Origin: Lysobacteraceae bacterium
Lineage (GTDB): Bacteria; Pseudomonadota; Gammaproteobacteria; Xanthomonadales; BQJN01
NCBI GenBank assembly: GCA_021604725.1
Contig: BQJN01000019.1
Location: 1-53,512, forward strand
Reading direction: 5' to 3'
DNA: 53,512 nt
Position numbers and translations under genes: made by a program. Every line of letters starts with the position of its first letter. The stretch's first letter is position 1. Of the stretch, positions 29,579-38,965 are shown piece after piece. Under the pieces are notes generated by a model. It saw only the letters and a program-made list of their open reading frames with translations. It had not been told where the DNA came from and made no database searches.

Positions 29579-30693
29579 CCGGTCAGTTCCTCAAAGAAGC
29601 TCTTTACGCTATCGAACCAGGTGCTTTCCTTCGGCGAATGCCGTTTCTTCTCACCCAGTGATGCCTGAAATTTTTGCAGGTGCTCGCGTTGCTCGCGGGT
29701 CAGGTTGACCGGCGTTTCAACCATTACACGACAAAGTAAATCGCCTGCCGCATGTGAGCGCACTGACTTAACTCCTTTGCCGCGAAGCCGAAAAATACGA
29801 CCGGTCTGCGTTTCGGCGGGAACTTTGAGGCTGACCGAACCAGCCAGTGTTGGCGCCTCCAGTTCACCACCAAGCGCGGCAGTGGCAAATGGAATCGGTA
29901 TCTCGCAGAACAGATCATTGCCGTCGCGCTTGAACAGGGCATGCTCACGGACGTGCACTTCAACATACAAATCGCCAGGCGCTGCGCCTGGGCCACCAGC
30001 CTCGCCTTCGCCACTTAATCGAATACGATCGCCGGTGTCGACCCCGGCCGGAATGTTCACCGACAGCGTTCGTGTTCGCTCGACGCGTCCAGCACCATTG
30101 CAATCCATACAGGGATTTACGATGGTTCTGCCGTGACCTCGACAGCTGGGACAAGCCTGCTGCAAGGAGAAGATGCCTTGTTGAATACGCACCTGCCCTG
30201 TGCCGTGACAGGTATCGCAAGTGTGAACCTCGCCATCACTGGAGCCGGCACCGTCACAGGTGTCACACTCGCTTAAGCTTGGAACACGCAGCTCTTTCTC
30301 AACGCCGTTGACAGCCTCTTCCAGCGTCAACTCGATCGGGTAGCGCAGGTCCGCCCCGCGATTGCGGTGACGCTCACGACCGCCACCGAAAATATCGCCG
30401 AAAATATCGCCGAAAATATCACCTACGTCGGCGCCAAAGCCGCCGCGACCGCCGGCACCTGGGCCCGCGTTAACCGCATCATGACCAAATCGATCATAGG
30501 CCTGACGTTTCTGCGGGTCGTTCAGTATTTCGTAGGCTTCCTTGGCTTCCTTGAACTTGTCCTGAGCGTCGGGGTTGTCCGGGTTCCGGTCCGGGTGGAA
30601 TTTCATAGCCAGCCGCCGGTAGGCCTTCTTCAAATCCGCCGCTTGAGCGTCTCGGGCCACCCCCAGGACTTCGTAGTAATCTCTTTTGGCCAT
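29575..30693 (-). CDS. dnaJ: Chaperone DnaJ
   Basis: Hsp40 co-chaperone that delivers unfolded proteins to DnaK and stimulates its ATPase. Start at the ATG at 30693 ([11 protein letters not shown]) gives 372 residues. The J domain has the HPD tripeptide at 33-35. The Gly/Phe region contains [12 protein letters not shown], encoded by three perfect 12-bp DNA repeats. The zinc domain has four CxxCxGxG motifs ([32 protein letters not shown]). It follows dnaK after 122 bp containing two hairpins and overlaps dapB. Confidence 0.97.
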   Translation of the reverse strand: MAKRDYYEVLGVARDAQAADLKKAYRRLAMKFHPDRNPDNPDAQDKFKEAKEAYEILNDPQKRQAYDRFGHDAVNAGPGAGGRGGFGADVGDIFGDIFGDIFGGGRERHRNRGADLRYPIELTLEEAVNGVEKELRVPSLSECDTCDGAGSSDGEVHTCDTCHGTGQVRIQQGIFSLQQACPSCRGHGRTIVNPCMDCNGAGRVERTRTLSVNIPAGVDTGDRIRLSGEGEAGGPGAAPGDLYVEVHVREHALFKRDGNDLFCEIPIPFATAALGGELEAPTLAGSVSLKVPAETQTGRIFRLRGKGVKSVRSHAAGDLLCRVMVETPVNLTREQREHLQKFQASLGEKKRHSPKESTWFDSVKSFFEELTG

Positions 30694-30730
30694 GGTATCC
30701 ATGCTAGTTGTCTGATCCAGAAACGAATAA

Positions 30731-30758
30731 ACGGGACGACACTGTGGCGCCGTCCCGT
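30731..30758 (-). terminator. Hairpin between dnaK and dnaJ
   Basis: Read leftward, ACGGGACG and CGTCCCGT form an 8-bp stem around a 12-base loop, followed by TTATTCG. It could partly terminate the dnaK transcript before dnaJ or protect the dnaK mRNA end. Confidence 0.4.
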
Positions 30759-30779
30759 CGTTCGACCATCTCGACAAGA

Positions 30780-30801
30780 GCGCGACCGCTTAAGGTCGCG
30801 C
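30780..30801 (-). terminator. Hairpin immediately after dnaK
   Basis: GCGCGACC and GGTCGCGC form a perfect 8-bp stem with a 6-base loop, 15 bp after the dnaK stop, followed on the leftward strand by TCTTGTC. It is a weak terminator or attenuator that would lower dnaJ relative to dnaK. Confidence 0.45.
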
Positions 30802-30815
30802 CATCTCAATTCGAT

Positions 30816-32729
30816 TTACTTGTCGTCTTTAACTTCTTCGAACTCGGCATCGACGACATCATCGTCAGCGGCCGCACCACTTTCAGCGTTGTCCGCCGCG
30901 GTGTCTGCCTGGGCTTTCTCGGCAGCCTTCTGCGCCAATACCTGAGCCGCTTGCTGCAGCTGATTGGTGCTGGCTTCAATGGCCTCCTTGTCTTCGCCCT
31001 TCATCGCCTCTTCAACCGCAGCGATGGCAGAGTCAATCGGTGCTTTCTCATCGGCGGACAAGGCATCACCGAGCTCAGTCATTGACGACCGTGTAGCGTG
31101 AACCAGCCCATCGGCCTGATTGCGCGCTGTCACCAGCTCCTGGAACTTCTTGTCTTCCTCGGCATGCAGCTCAGCGTCGCGAACCATCTTCTCGATTTCT
31201 TCATCGCTAAGTCCGCTACCGGCTTTGATCTCGATGCGCTGCTCTTTACCAGTCGCCTTATCTTTGGCCGAGACATTCAGGATGCCGTTGGCATCAATGT
31301 CGAATTCGACTTCGATCTGCGGCATACCGCGCGGAGCCGGGTTAATACCAGCCAGATCAAAGCGCGCCAGCGACTTGTTGGCCGAAGCCATATCGCGCTC
31401 GCCCTGCAAGACGTGGACGGTGACCGCGGTTTGATTATCATCAGCGGTTGAGAACACCTGAGACGCCTTGGTCGGGATCGTCGTGTTCTTGTCGATCAAC
31501 TTGGTCATGACGCCACCCAGGGTTTCAATACCCAGCGAAAGTGGGGTCACGTCGAGCAACAGCACGTCTTTGACGTCACCGGCCAGAACACCACCCTGAA
31601 TGGCCGCGCCAATGGCAACCGCCTCATCCGGGTTAACGTCCTTGCGCGGCTCCTTGCCGAAAAACTCGGCAACCGCAGACTGTACTTTCGGCATGCGAGT
31701 CTGACCACCGACCAGGATCACCTCATCGATATCGCTGACCTTCATGCCGGCATCGTTCAGTGCGGTGCGGCATGGTCCGATGGTGCGCTTCACCAGATCA
31801 TCAACCAGTGACTCGAGCTTGGCGCGGGTCAACTTGATGCTCAGGTGCTTGGGGCCACTGGCATCGGCGGTGATGTAGGGCAGACTAACTTCGGTCTGCT
31901 GTGATGAAGACAACTCGATCTTGGCGCGCTCGGCTGCCTCACGCAGACGCTGCAGTGCCAATAGGTCGTTGCGCAGATCAAAACCCTGGTCTTTCTTGAA
32001 CTCATCAACCAGGTAGTCGATCAGGCGCTTGTCGAAGTCCTCACCACCCAAGAAGGTATCACCGTTGGTCGCCAACACTTCGAACTGGTGTTCACCGTCG
32101 ACATCCGCGATTTCGATGATCGATACATCGAAGGTACCACCACCAAGGTCATATACGACGATCTTGCTGTCACCGGCTTTCTTGTCCATGCCGTAAGCCA
32201 ACGCAGCCGCCGTCGGCTCATTGATGATGCGGCGTACTTTCAAACCAGCGATCTGGCCGGCGTCCTTGGTCGCCTGACGCTGCGAATCGTTGAAGTAGGC
32301 CGGCACAGTAATCACCGCTTCAGTGACTGACTCACCGAGGTAGTCCTCTGCCGTCTTCTTCATTTTCTGCAGCACGCGAGCAGACACTTCTGGCGGCGCC
32401 ATCTTCTTGCCGTTCACTTCGACCCAGGCGTCACCGTTTTCAGCGGCAACGATCTTGTAGGGCACCAGATCGATGTCTTTTTTGACAACGTCTTCGTTGA
32501 ACTTGCGACCGATCAAGCGCTTGACCGCATGCAGTGTGTTTGCAGGGTTCGTGACCGCCTGGCGTTTGGCGGCTTGACCTACCAGTACCTCATCGTCCTT
32601 GGCAAAAGCGACGATTGATGGCGTGGTTCGGTCACCTTCGGAGTTTTCGATTACCTTCGGCGAACCGCCATCCATGATGGCGACGCAGGAGTTGGTCGTT
32701 CCGAGGTCGATGCCGATAATTTTTGACAT
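30816..32729 (-). CDS. dnaK: Chaperone DnaK (Hsp70)
   Basis: ATP-driven folding chaperone. The 637 residues match the E. coli length (638). The nucleotide-binding domain opens with [13 protein letters not shown], the phosphate loop [13 protein letters not shown] follows, the interdomain linker [13 protein letters not shown] is intact, and the C-terminus ends in the acidic EFEEVKDDK tail that recruits co-chaperones. A good sigma-32 promoter precedes it in addition to readthrough from grpE. Confidence 0.98.
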   Translation of the reverse strand: MSKIIGIDLGTTNSCVAIMDGGSPKVIENSEGDRTTPSIVAFAKDDEVLVGQAAKRQAVTNPANTLHAVKRLIGRKFNEDVVKKDIDLVPYKIVAAENGDAWVEVNGKKMAPPEVSARVLQKMKKTAEDYLGESVTEAVITVPAYFNDSQRQATKDAGQIAGLKVRRIINEPTAAALAYGMDKKAGDSKIVVYDLGGGTFDVSIIEIADVDGEHQFEVLATNGDTFLGGEDFDKRLIDYLVDEFKKDQGFDLRNDLLALQRLREAAERAKIELSSSQQTEVSLPYITADASGPKHLSIKLTRAKLESLVDDLVKRTIGPCRTALNDAGMKVSDIDEVILVGGQTRMPKVQSAVAEFFGKEPRKDVNPDEAVAIGAAIQGGVLAGDVKDVLLLDVTPLSLGIETLGGVMTKLIDKNTTIPTKASQVFSTADDNQTAVTVHVLQGERDMASANKSLARFDLAGINPAPRGMPQIEVEFDIDANGILNVSAKDKATGKEQRIEIKAGSGLSDEEIEKMVRDAELHAEEDKKFQELVTARNQADGLVHATRSSMTELGDALSADEKAPIDSAIAAVEEAMKGEDKEAIEASTNQLQQAAQVLAQKAAEKAQADTAADNAESGAAADDDVVDAEFEEVKDDK

Positions 32730-32840
32730 GATGTCTCCGTCCTATACTTTGGCGCGGCGCTTTCGTCCGCCGCCTTGGCAATTTGCGTTAAATACTTGGT
32801 GGCTTCGTCGTGTTGTTGGCGAAACCTCAGCTGTGCATGA

Positions 32841-32867
32841 AGATGGGGTGTTAGTCAGCTTTTTCAA
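32841..32867 (-). promoter_or_regulatory. Sigma-32 heat-shock promoter for dnaK
   Basis: Read leftward: -35 TTGAAA (32867-32862), 13-bp spacer, -10 CCCCATCT (32848-32841), close to the CTTGAA/CCCCATNT consensus. The -35 box lies in the last codons of grpE and the -10 box just past its stop. Confidence 0.75.
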
Positions 32868-33417
32868 CGTCTGGGGCACCAGACGAGACGATCACTCGTG
32901 CCGGACGAACAACCCGCTCGTTGAGCAAGTAGCCGGTTTGCACCACCATCAAAATGGTGTCAGCTGCATGCTCCTCGCTGGGTGCAATGCTCATCGCCTC
33001 GTGCAGTTCCGGGTTGAATGCATCACCCACCGCAGGGGCCACTGAGCTGACGCCGTGACGCTTGAGGGTATCGGCCAACATGCGCTCGGTCAGTTGCGAG
33101 CCCTCAAGCACGCTCTCCAGCGTCGCGCCGTCAGCACGGCCAGCCTCATTGGCCTGAGAAAAACTGTCACAAACAGGCAGCAGGTCTTCCAACAAACGAG
33201 TCACTGCGAATTTGCGCGCATTGTCGCTATCGCGCGCAGCTCGACGTCGAACGTTGTCCATTTCCGCCCGAATGCGCAGCACCTGGTCGTTGGCCTCTTC
33301 GACCTGCTTTTGCAAGTCCTCGATCGACGGCTGTTCGCTGGTTTGCTCCTCAGCGTCTTCCTGAGTCGCTTCCATCACTTCGTCTTCGGTCGCTTCAGTT
33401 TGCTTCGATTCACTCAT
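32851..33417 (-). CDS. grpE: Nucleotide exchange factor GrpE
   Basis: Exchanges ADP for ATP on DnaK. The 188-residue protein has an acidic Glu-rich N-terminus (1-35), a long dimerising coiled coil (about 35-85) and the C-terminal beta wing with NPELHEAMS and the late GYLLNERVVRPARVIVS segment. It lies 121 bp upstream of dnaK, read leftward, and is divergent from hrcA. Confidence 0.96.
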   Translation of the reverse strand: MSESKQTEATEDEVMEATQEDAEEQTSEQPSIEDLQKQVEEANDQVLRIRAEMDNVRRRAARDSDNARKFAVTRLLEDLLPVCDSFSQANEAGRADGATLESVLEGSQLTERMLADTLKRHGVSSVAPAVGDAFNPELHEAMSIAPSEEHAADTILMVVQTGYLLNERVVRPARVIVSSGAPDVEKAD

Positions 33418-33454
33418 GGTCGAATCACTATTGGGTTTAGCTGTTGATGACCGG

Positions 33455-33482
33455 TATATGGGTATGCGCGATCGAATTTCAA
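33455..33482 (-). promoter_or_regulatory. Sigma-32 heat-shock promoter for grpE
   Basis: Read leftward: -35 TTGAAA (33482-33477) preceded by CCTT, 14-bp spacer, -10 CCCATATA (33462-33455). It lies about 40 bp before the grpE start, in the grpE/hrcA divergent region. Confidence 0.75.
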
Positions 33483-33551
33483 AAGGTTTCTGTCATTGGT
33501 TTGTCAAACGCCCATTGTCATGCGCCCCCCCCGCTCGGTATTCTTCACGCA

Positions 33552-34595
33552 ATGAGCCAAGACACACTGGACCTCGATCAACGCGCCCGCAATCTGCTGC
33601 GCACCCTGATTTCGCAGTACATCCGCGATGGCCGCCCCGTCGGATCGCGGACCCTGGCTCGCATGCACGGCGTGAACCTGAGCCCGGCAACCATACGAAA
33701 TGTTATGGCCGATCTTGAGAGCGAAGGCCTGGTGGCTGCACCTCACACCTCGGCGGGACGAGTGCCGACGCCGCGCGGATATCGACTGTTCGTAGATTCG
33801 ATGTTGCATATGCCACCCCTGGCAGAAGACCAGCTCGGGCGCATCCAGGCTGAACTGTCAACGCACGATTCTGGCGATGGTTTGATTGAGTCTGCCTCAA
33901 ACCTGCTGTCCGGCATCACCCACTTCGTCGGTCTGGTCACTGTGCCGAAACGAGATCAATTGGCACTACGACACATCGACTTTGTGTCGCTGGAGTCCAA
34001 CAAGGTGCTCGTCATCCTGGTGCTCAGCGACAACGAGGTGCAAAACCGGGTCATACAACCGTCCAGGCCCTACTCCCGACGCGAGCTTGAGAAGACCGCC
34101 AACTACATCAATCAACACTATAGCGGTCAAACCCTGCACCAGATCGTCCGCGACCTGGTGCGACAACTGCGCTCGGTTCAAGACTCCATGGACGCCATCA
34201 TGCAAACGGCTGCCGACATGGCCGAGCGCACACTGCAGGAGCCGGATCCGGCCAACTTCGTGGTTGCCGGGCAAACCAACTTGATGAGTTGTGTGGATCT
34301 GGCCAACCTTGACCGCTTGCGCGAGCTATTTGAGGCGTTCAGCCGCAAACAGGAAATCATCAGCTTGCTGGAAGGTTGCATCCATGCCGATGGTGTCCGA
34401 CTTTTCATCGGCGATGAGAGCGGTTCGGAAGTGCTGGGCGAGTGTTCAGTCGTCACTGCCCCCTATTCCGTTGATGGTCAGGTTCTCGGCGTGCTCGGTG
34501 TGGTCGGCCCTACCCGTATGAAATATGACCATGTCATCCAGGTGGTCGAAACCACCGGCAAACTTCTGGGTCAGGCCATGAGGCAGTTGAGCTGA
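33552..34595 (+). CDS. hrcA: Heat-inducible transcription repressor HrcA
   Basis: Repressor that in other bacteria binds the CIRCE inverted repeat. Start at the ATG at 33552 (MSQDTLDLDQRARNLL) gives 347 residues; no ribosome-binding site is obvious, and the frame stays open upstream without homology. The winged helix covers about 1-75 (SPATIRNVMADLESEGLV), followed by the GAF-like and dimerisation regions (FIGDESGSEVLGECSVV, GVLGVVGPTRMKYD). It is divergent from grpE rather than at the head of a grpE-dnaK-dnaJ operon, and no CIRCE sequence is visible in the divergent or pre-dnaK regions. recN starts 2 bp downstream. Confidence 0.95.
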   Translation: MSQDTLDLDQRARNLLRTLISQYIRDGRPVGSRTLARMHGVNLSPATIRNVMADLESEGLVAAPHTSAGRVPTPRGYRLFVDSMLHMPPLAEDQLGRIQAELSTHDSGDGLIESASNLLSGITHFVGLVTVPKRDQLALRHIDFVSLESNKVLVILVLSDNEVQNRVIQPSRPYSRRELEKTANYINQHYSGQTLHQIVRDLVRQLRSVQDSMDAIMQTAADMAERTLQEPDPANFVVAGQTNLMSCVDLANLDRLRELFEAFSRKQEIISLLEGCIHADGVRLFIGDESGSEVLGECSVVTAPYSVDGQVLGVLGVVGPTRMKYDHVIQVVETTGKLLGQAMRQLS

Positions 34596-34597
34596 CT

Positions 34598-36268
34598 ATG
34601 CTACGTTCCATCTCGATCCAGAATTTCGCCATCATCGAACAGCTTGAGCTTGATTTTGACCGAAACTTCACCGCGCTGACCGGCGAGACCGGTGCTGGCA
34701 AATCAATCTTGCTCGGAGCCCTAGGCCTTGCACTTGGTGCCCGTGCAGACACTGATACGGTGCGCCATGGTGCAGAACGGGCGCAAATCAGTGCCGAGTT
34801 TGATATCACTCACCGGGCAGACATCCAACGCTGGCTCGAGGCGCGGGACTTCGAAGACACCGAACAACAGCAGGTTCTGGTCCGCCGCGTGGTCCGCAGC
34901 AACGGAGGCTCGCGCGCCTGGATCAATGGTCATTCTGCAACAGCGCAGGACCTTAAAGCCCTGGGCGCTGAACTCATCGAAATCCACGGACAGCACGAAA
35001 GCCAGGCCTTGAAAACGCCGGCCAGCCAATTGGCGTTGCTGGATGCTGGCATCGACCATGCAGTGTTGCAGTCCGTGCAAGCGCAGCACCGGAGTATTGC
35101 GTCGCTGATTGCCGAGCTCGAACAGATTCGCCAGGGGGCAGATCCGGCGCAGCTTGAATTTTTGCGCTTTCAGATTCAGGAACTCAAGCCAGTGGCCGTA
35201 TCGGCCGAAGAATGGCAAGCCCTGGACCAGGCCCATCAGCGGATGAGTCATGCTGGTGATTTGATGGAGCGATGCCAGATTGCGCTGGATGCGGTGGATG
35301 ATGATGACCGTGGTGCCTTGGCCGCCATTGCCAAAGCTCAAGCGGCCATTGAGGCGGCATCGCGCCGTGATCAGTCTCTGGCCACTTTGGATGAGTCGTT
35401 GGCCACCGCCAGCATCCATCTATCTGAAGTTTCGGACAGCCTGACCCGCTACATCGCCGAAATCGACACCGATCCATCAACCTTGCAACGCCTGGAAAGT
35501 CAGGTCAGCCAACTGCATGCGATGGCACGAAAGCATCGCACCGACCCCGAACAACTGCTCGACCTTTTAGAGCAGTTGCAGTCCCGCCACGACCTCATCG
35601 CCAATGCCGAGCAGGCTGCCGAAGCGGTTGAAGAAAAGTTGCGTCTGGCGCGTGAACAATACCTGCAGATGGCACGAAAACTGTCACGAGAGCGACAAAA
35701 ACAGGCCAAAAAGTTATCGACCGCGGTCACTTCCTTGTTGGCTGACCTGGGCATGGCTGACGGCCAATTTCACATTGATATTTCCTTCGATGACACACGC
35801 AAGCCGAAGCCGGATGGGCTCGATACGGTTGAGTTTCAGGTCTCGCTGAATGCCGCTCAGCCCCTGCGGCCGTTGCGCAAAGCGGCGTCCGGCGGCGAGT
35901 TGGCAAGAGTCGCGCTGGCGTTGAAAGTCAGTACCGTATCCAATGCCATCGGCACCTTGATATTTGACGAAGTTGATACCGGCGTAGGCGGCGCCACCGC
36001 GCAAATCGTCGGTGAGTTATTACGGAAACTCGGTCGTGACCGGCAGGTGCTTTGCGTCACGCACTTAGCTCAGGTGGCAGCACAAGCCAACCATCAATTC
36101 GCCATCAATAAAGTATCGACCAGTGAAAAGACGGTAACGCGAATTCGTCACCTCGACCAGGACGGCCGGATCGGTGAAATAGCGCGCATGCTCGGTGGCA
36201 CCGAGATTACCGAACAGACCCGCTCAACAGCCAGCGAGATGCTGACCCAGGCGAGCAAAGCCAGCTAG
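34598..36268 (+). CDS. recN: DNA repair protein RecN
   Basis: SMC-like ATPase for double-strand-break repair. Of 556 residues, the N-terminal Walker A is GETGAGKS (29-36). A long coiled coil fills the middle (about 155-365). The C-terminal half has the ABC signature ASGGELARVALALK and Walker B LIFDEVDTGVGG. It is probably cotranscribed with hrcA (2 bp gap). Its stop codon TAG lies inside the 7-bp direct repeat (CAGCTAG) that flanks the mini-element inserted at 36269, so the insertion landed exactly at the gene end without changing the protein. Confidence 0.97.
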   Translation: MLRSISIQNFAIIEQLELDFDRNFTALTGETGAGKSILLGALGLALGARADTDTVRHGAERAQISAEFDITHRADIQRWLEARDFEDTEQQQVLVRRVVRSNGGSRAWINGHSATAQDLKALGAELIEIHGQHESQALKTPASQLALLDAGIDHAVLQSVQAQHRSIASLIAELEQIRQGADPAQLEFLRFQIQELKPVAVSAEEWQALDQAHQRMSHAGDLMERCQIALDAVDDDDRGALAAIAKAQAAIEAASRRDQSLATLDESLATASIHLSEVSDSLTRYIAEIDTDPSTLQRLESQVSQLHAMARKHRTDPEQLLDLLEQLQSRHDLIANAEQAAEAVEEKLRLAREQYLQMARKLSRERQKQAKKLSTAVTSLLADLGMADGQFHIDISFDDTRKPKPDGLDTVEFQVSLNAAQPLRPLRKAASGGELARVALALKVSTVSNAIGTLIFDEVDTGVGGATAQIVGELLRKLGRDRQVLCVTHLAQVAAQANHQFAINKVSTSEKTVTRIRHLDQDGRIGEIARMLGGTEITEQTRSTASEMLTQASKAS

Positions 36269-36419
36269 AGCGCGTCCACAGATAAGTGTTTTGACGCGCT
36301 CGCCCTGGCACACGGAAGTGCCAGCATTTTCAAGTTTTTGAAAATGAAGGGTTTCACTGACCGCGCTCCTTGAAACCCGTGTCCGCGTTAGCCATGGATG
36401 GCTAATCGTTAGCGACCTC
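36269..36419 (-). mobile_element. CTAG-flanked mini-element, copy 1 (151 bp)
   Basis: A non-coding element flanked by the direct repeat CAGCTAG (36262-36268 and 36420-36426; eight bases, CCAGCTAG, are identical on both sides). It is homologous along its length to the inverse complement of 42579-42729 and more distantly to 38982-39128. It folds into consecutive hairpins: GAGCGCGTC/GACGCGCTC, CTGGCAC/GTGCCAG, CATTTTCA/TGAAAATG, GGGTTTCA/TGAAACCC and TTAGCCA/TGGCTAA. No coding capacity. Strand is given relative to copies 2 and 3. Confidence 0.75.
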
Positions 36420-36461
36420 CAGCTAGGATCGATAAAACACGGATGTGTTTTCGAAAACCGC

Positions 36462-36842
36462 TCAGTTGTCGGTGTCGACCTCAGCTGTGGTCGGTTCACC
36501 GTCCATCAACGCTGCATCGGGGAAGTAGTCACCCTCAATCCGTGTCAGGCGGTCGTTTTCGAAATACACCGTTAGACGCTGTGTATCGATCTCGCCACCG
36601 GCCGGTTTGTAGCTGGACACGTAATCCCATCGATTGTGCCGAAACGGGTTTTCCACTGCCGGTGTGCCCAGGACCAGAATGACCTGCCGTTTGGTCATCC
36701 CTGGGCGCAGATTGTCAACCATCTCCTGATCGAGAATATTGCCCTGCTGCACGTCCTGCCGATAGATGAAGCCGCAGGAGGACAGCGCCATCGAGATCAC
36801 CAGTATCGACAAGATTCGAATCGCGGCAGCTTTGCTGATCAT
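36462..36842 (-). CDS. bamE: Outer-membrane assembly lipoprotein BamE
   Basis: Small lipoprotein of the BAM complex (SmpA/OmlA family) that supports beta-barrel insertion into the outer membrane. Start at the ATG at 36842 gives 126 residues: a signal peptide ending in the lipobox LSSC (lipidated Cys about 21), then the BamE fold with RPGMTKRQVILVLGTP and WDYVSSYKP. The frame extends upstream, but that part is not a signal peptide. It is divergent from fur, the order known from Xanthomonas (omlA-fur). Confidence 0.94.
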   Translation of the reverse strand: MISKAAAIRILSILVISMALSSCGFIYRQDVQQGNILDQEMVDNLRPGMTKRQVILVLGTPAVENPFRHNRWDYVSSYKPAGGEIDTQRLTVYFENDRLTRIEGDYFPDAALMDGEPTTAEVDTDN

Positions 36843-37113
36843 GTTTGTTTTCTGCTCCAAATGGACATCATCCGTTTTGACCCGAAAAAGCCAATTGGGT
36901 TCGGGTCGAATGTCAGTGATTGCGGCTTGTTTCCGACAAATCAAGGCCGCATCTGCCTAAATCTGCCTGTTGACCAATGCGGCGGGCATTTTGTGACCCA
37001 GCCGCGACCGCCCGGATGATACAATAGTTGGCGCGCCAACGGGTGACCGTTGTTGAACACACCATTGACCATGCACTGGTATCTAACTGCCCAGTGCAAG
37101 ACCGAGGAATTCC

Positions 37114-37518
37114 GTGGAAACCAAGGATCTCAAAAAGGCCGGCCTCAAGGTGACACTGCCGCGGCTGAAAATTCTGGAAATTCTGGAACAAAGCGAAGGC
37201 AAACACTTCAGTGCTGAAGATATCTATCGGGCCCTGATGGAGACCGGCGATGACATTGGACTGGCCACGGTGTATCGCGTTCTAAACCAGTTCGAGGCGG
37301 CAGGTCTGGTGGTAAAACACGCCTTCGAGGGCGGCCAGGCCGTTTACGAGTTGGATCGCGGCAATCATCACGACCACATGGTTTGTGTACAAACCGGCAA
37401 GGTGATCGAATTCGTAGATGACGAAATTGAGCGCTTGCAGCACAAGATCGCCGATGAACACGGCTATGAGATTGAGGACCACAGCCTGGTGCTGTACGTC
37501 CGCCCAAAGAAAAGCTAA
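37114..37518 (+). CDS. fur: Ferric uptake regulator Fur
   Basis: Fe2+-responsive repressor of iron uptake. The protein is 134 residues, starting at GTG 37114 behind a GAGGAA ribosome-binding site. The winged-helix domain (1-82, ATVYRVLNQFEAAGLV) is followed by the metal-binding motif HHDHMVC (85-91). The second Cys of the E. coli CxxC pair is Thr here (CVQT), so the structural zinc site of E. coli Fur is not complete, as in Pseudomonas-type Fur. It is divergent from bamE; no clear Fur box is seen in the shared upstream region. Confidence 0.96.
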   Translation: METKDLKKAGLKVTLPRLKILEILEQSEGKHFSAEDIYRALMETGDDIGLATVYRVLNQFEAAGLVVKHAFEGGQAVYELDRGNHHDHMVCVQTGKVIEFVDDEIERLQHKIADEHGYEIEDHSLVLYVRPKKS

Positions 37519-37537
37519 GGACGGTAGATAGTTAGCT

Positions 37538-37816
37538 CTAGGCCTTCTTTGCCGCTTCGGCGCGCAGTCGTCGCTCTTCCTTGGGGTCAATCAACAATGG
37601 TCGATAGATCTCGATGCGGTCGCCCTCTTCCACCGTTGCATCGGGTTTCAGGCGTCGGCCGTAGATACCAACGTTGTCGGCGCTGACTTCCAACTCACCG
37701 ACCATGGACTCGATGCCGCTTGCCGCAATGGCCTGAGCAATGGTCGCACCTTCTGGCACTTCGGTACTGACCCGCCATTGGCGGTCAGGCATGGCGAAAA
37801 CCACTTCCACCTGCAT
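37538..37816 (-). CDS. rnfH: RnfH/UPF0125 family protein
   Basis: A 92-residue ubiquitin-like-fold protein of the RnfH family, with the typical GIYGRRLKPDATVEEGDRIEIYRPL ending. Its ATG overlaps the ratA stop (TGATG), the usual ratA-rnfH pair. The cellular role is not well established. It converges with fur (19 bp between stops). Confidence 0.92.
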   Translation of the reverse strand: MQVEVVFAMPDRQWRVSTEVPEGATIAQAIAASGIESMVGELEVSADNVGIYGRRLKPDATVEEGDRIEIYRPLLIDPKEERRLRAEAAKKA

Positions 37817-38247
37817 CAGGCAAACACCTCATCGGCTCTGGCCACGAACTGATCGACCATTTGATTGGCGATTCCGGCAAAGCCGCTGCGAAATGCGGAC
37901 GACAGGATGCCTGAAGAAAACTCAAAATCCAGCGCCAGACTAACCCTGCACCCGGCATCCCCCAACGGCTGGAACAGCCACTGCCCGACCAATTGTCTAA
38001 ATGGGCCATCGACCAACTGCATGCGAATGCTGCGATCGGGTTCGAGCAGGTTTTGCGTGGTAAAACGCTGCTCTACGCCAGCAACACGAATCGTTAGGCT
38101 GGCAGTCATCGCCGTAGTTGACGCGTTGATCACCTCGCCATGGCTACACCAGCGAAGAAAGCGGTGGTAGTCCGCAACATCGTTGACCAAACCGTACATT
38201 TTTTCGGCCGGATGCAATACCAGGGCCTGTCGTGCGATATGCTGCAT
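37816..38247 (-). CDS. ratA: RatA/Coq10-like START-domain protein
   Basis: A 143-residue polyketide cyclase/START-domain protein of the RatA (YfjG)/Coq10 family. It has the family opening (HPAEKMYGLVNDVADYHRFLRWC) and the FRQLVGQWLFQPLGDAGCRVSL core. E. coli RatA was reported as a ribosome-association toxin, while relatives bind ubiquinone, so the precise role here is open. It forms a coupled pair with rnfH and is divergent from smpB, as in E. coli and Xanthomonas. Confidence 0.92.
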   Translation of the reverse strand: MQHIARQALVLHPAEKMYGLVNDVADYHRFLRWCSHGEVINASTTAMTASLTIRVAGVEQRFTTQNLLEPDRSIRMQLVDGPFRQLVGQWLFQPLGDAGCRVSLALDFEFSSGILSSAFRSGFAGIANQMVDQFVARADEVFA

Positions 38248-38414
38248 GAGCTCAATAGTGAACTGACCAATTCAACACCACAGGATAGGGCCAGATTGAA
38301 TGTTGTACAATCCCGCCTCGCCCATACACTTCCCGCATACCGATTGTCTTTGGCGTCCGCGAACACCACATTGATGCCACACACACCAGCACCGAGAGAA
38401 AGAACCTCAACTCG

Positions 38415-38894
38415 ATGAAGAAAAAGAAGGAAAAACGGACCGGCAGTACGATCGCGCTGAACAAAAAGGCGCGCTTTGAGTATCACCTCGACGAACGCTT
38501 CGAGGCTGGAATCTCATTGCTGGGCTGGGAAGTCAAGGCGCTACGACAGGGCCGAATCAGCTTCGATGAGTGCTATATCCTGCTCAAGGACGGCGAAGCT
38601 TTTCTGTTTGGCTGCCAAATCCAGCCCCTGGTGTCTGCCTCCACGCATGTTGATACCGATCCAACGCGCACTCGACGGCTGTTGCTGCATAGATCAGAGA
38701 TCACTCGACTGATAGGTGCTGTAGAGCGCAAGGGACATACCGCGGTTCCCACCGCGATGTACTGGAGCAAAGGCAAGGTAAAAGTTGAGATCGCTCTGGC
38801 GCGTGGTAAGGCAACGCATGACAAGCGTGCGACGACCAAGGATCGGGAATGGAATATTGATAAGCAGCGGGTGATGAAGCACTACAATCGGTGA
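38415..38894 (+). CDS. smpB: SsrA-binding protein SmpB
   Basis: Partner of tmRNA in rescuing stalled ribosomes. The 159 residues carry the OB-fold with [21 protein letters not shown] and a basic C-terminal tail ([21 protein letters not shown]) that enters the mRNA channel. The tmRNA gene lies 1.1 kb downstream on the opposite strand, separated by repeats. Confidence 0.97.
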   Translation: MKKKKEKRTGSTIALNKKARFEYHLDERFEAGISLLGWEVKALRQGRISFDECYILLKDGEAFLFGCQIQPLVSASTHVDTDPTRTRRLLLHRSEITRLIGAVERKGHTAVPTAMYWSKGKVKVEIALARGKATHDKRATTKDREWNIDKQRVMKHYNR

Positions 38895-38965
38895 ATGTGA
38901 ACTCGGTGCCAGCCGAAAGACCAGGTCCACTGGAATAGAATAGACGCACTCGGTTGCACACCAGT

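Noticed and set aside
33418..33551. A CIRCE operator for HrcA
   Set aside because: Neither TTAGCACTC nor GAGTGCTAA, nor a close variant with the right spacing, is present here or before dnaK.
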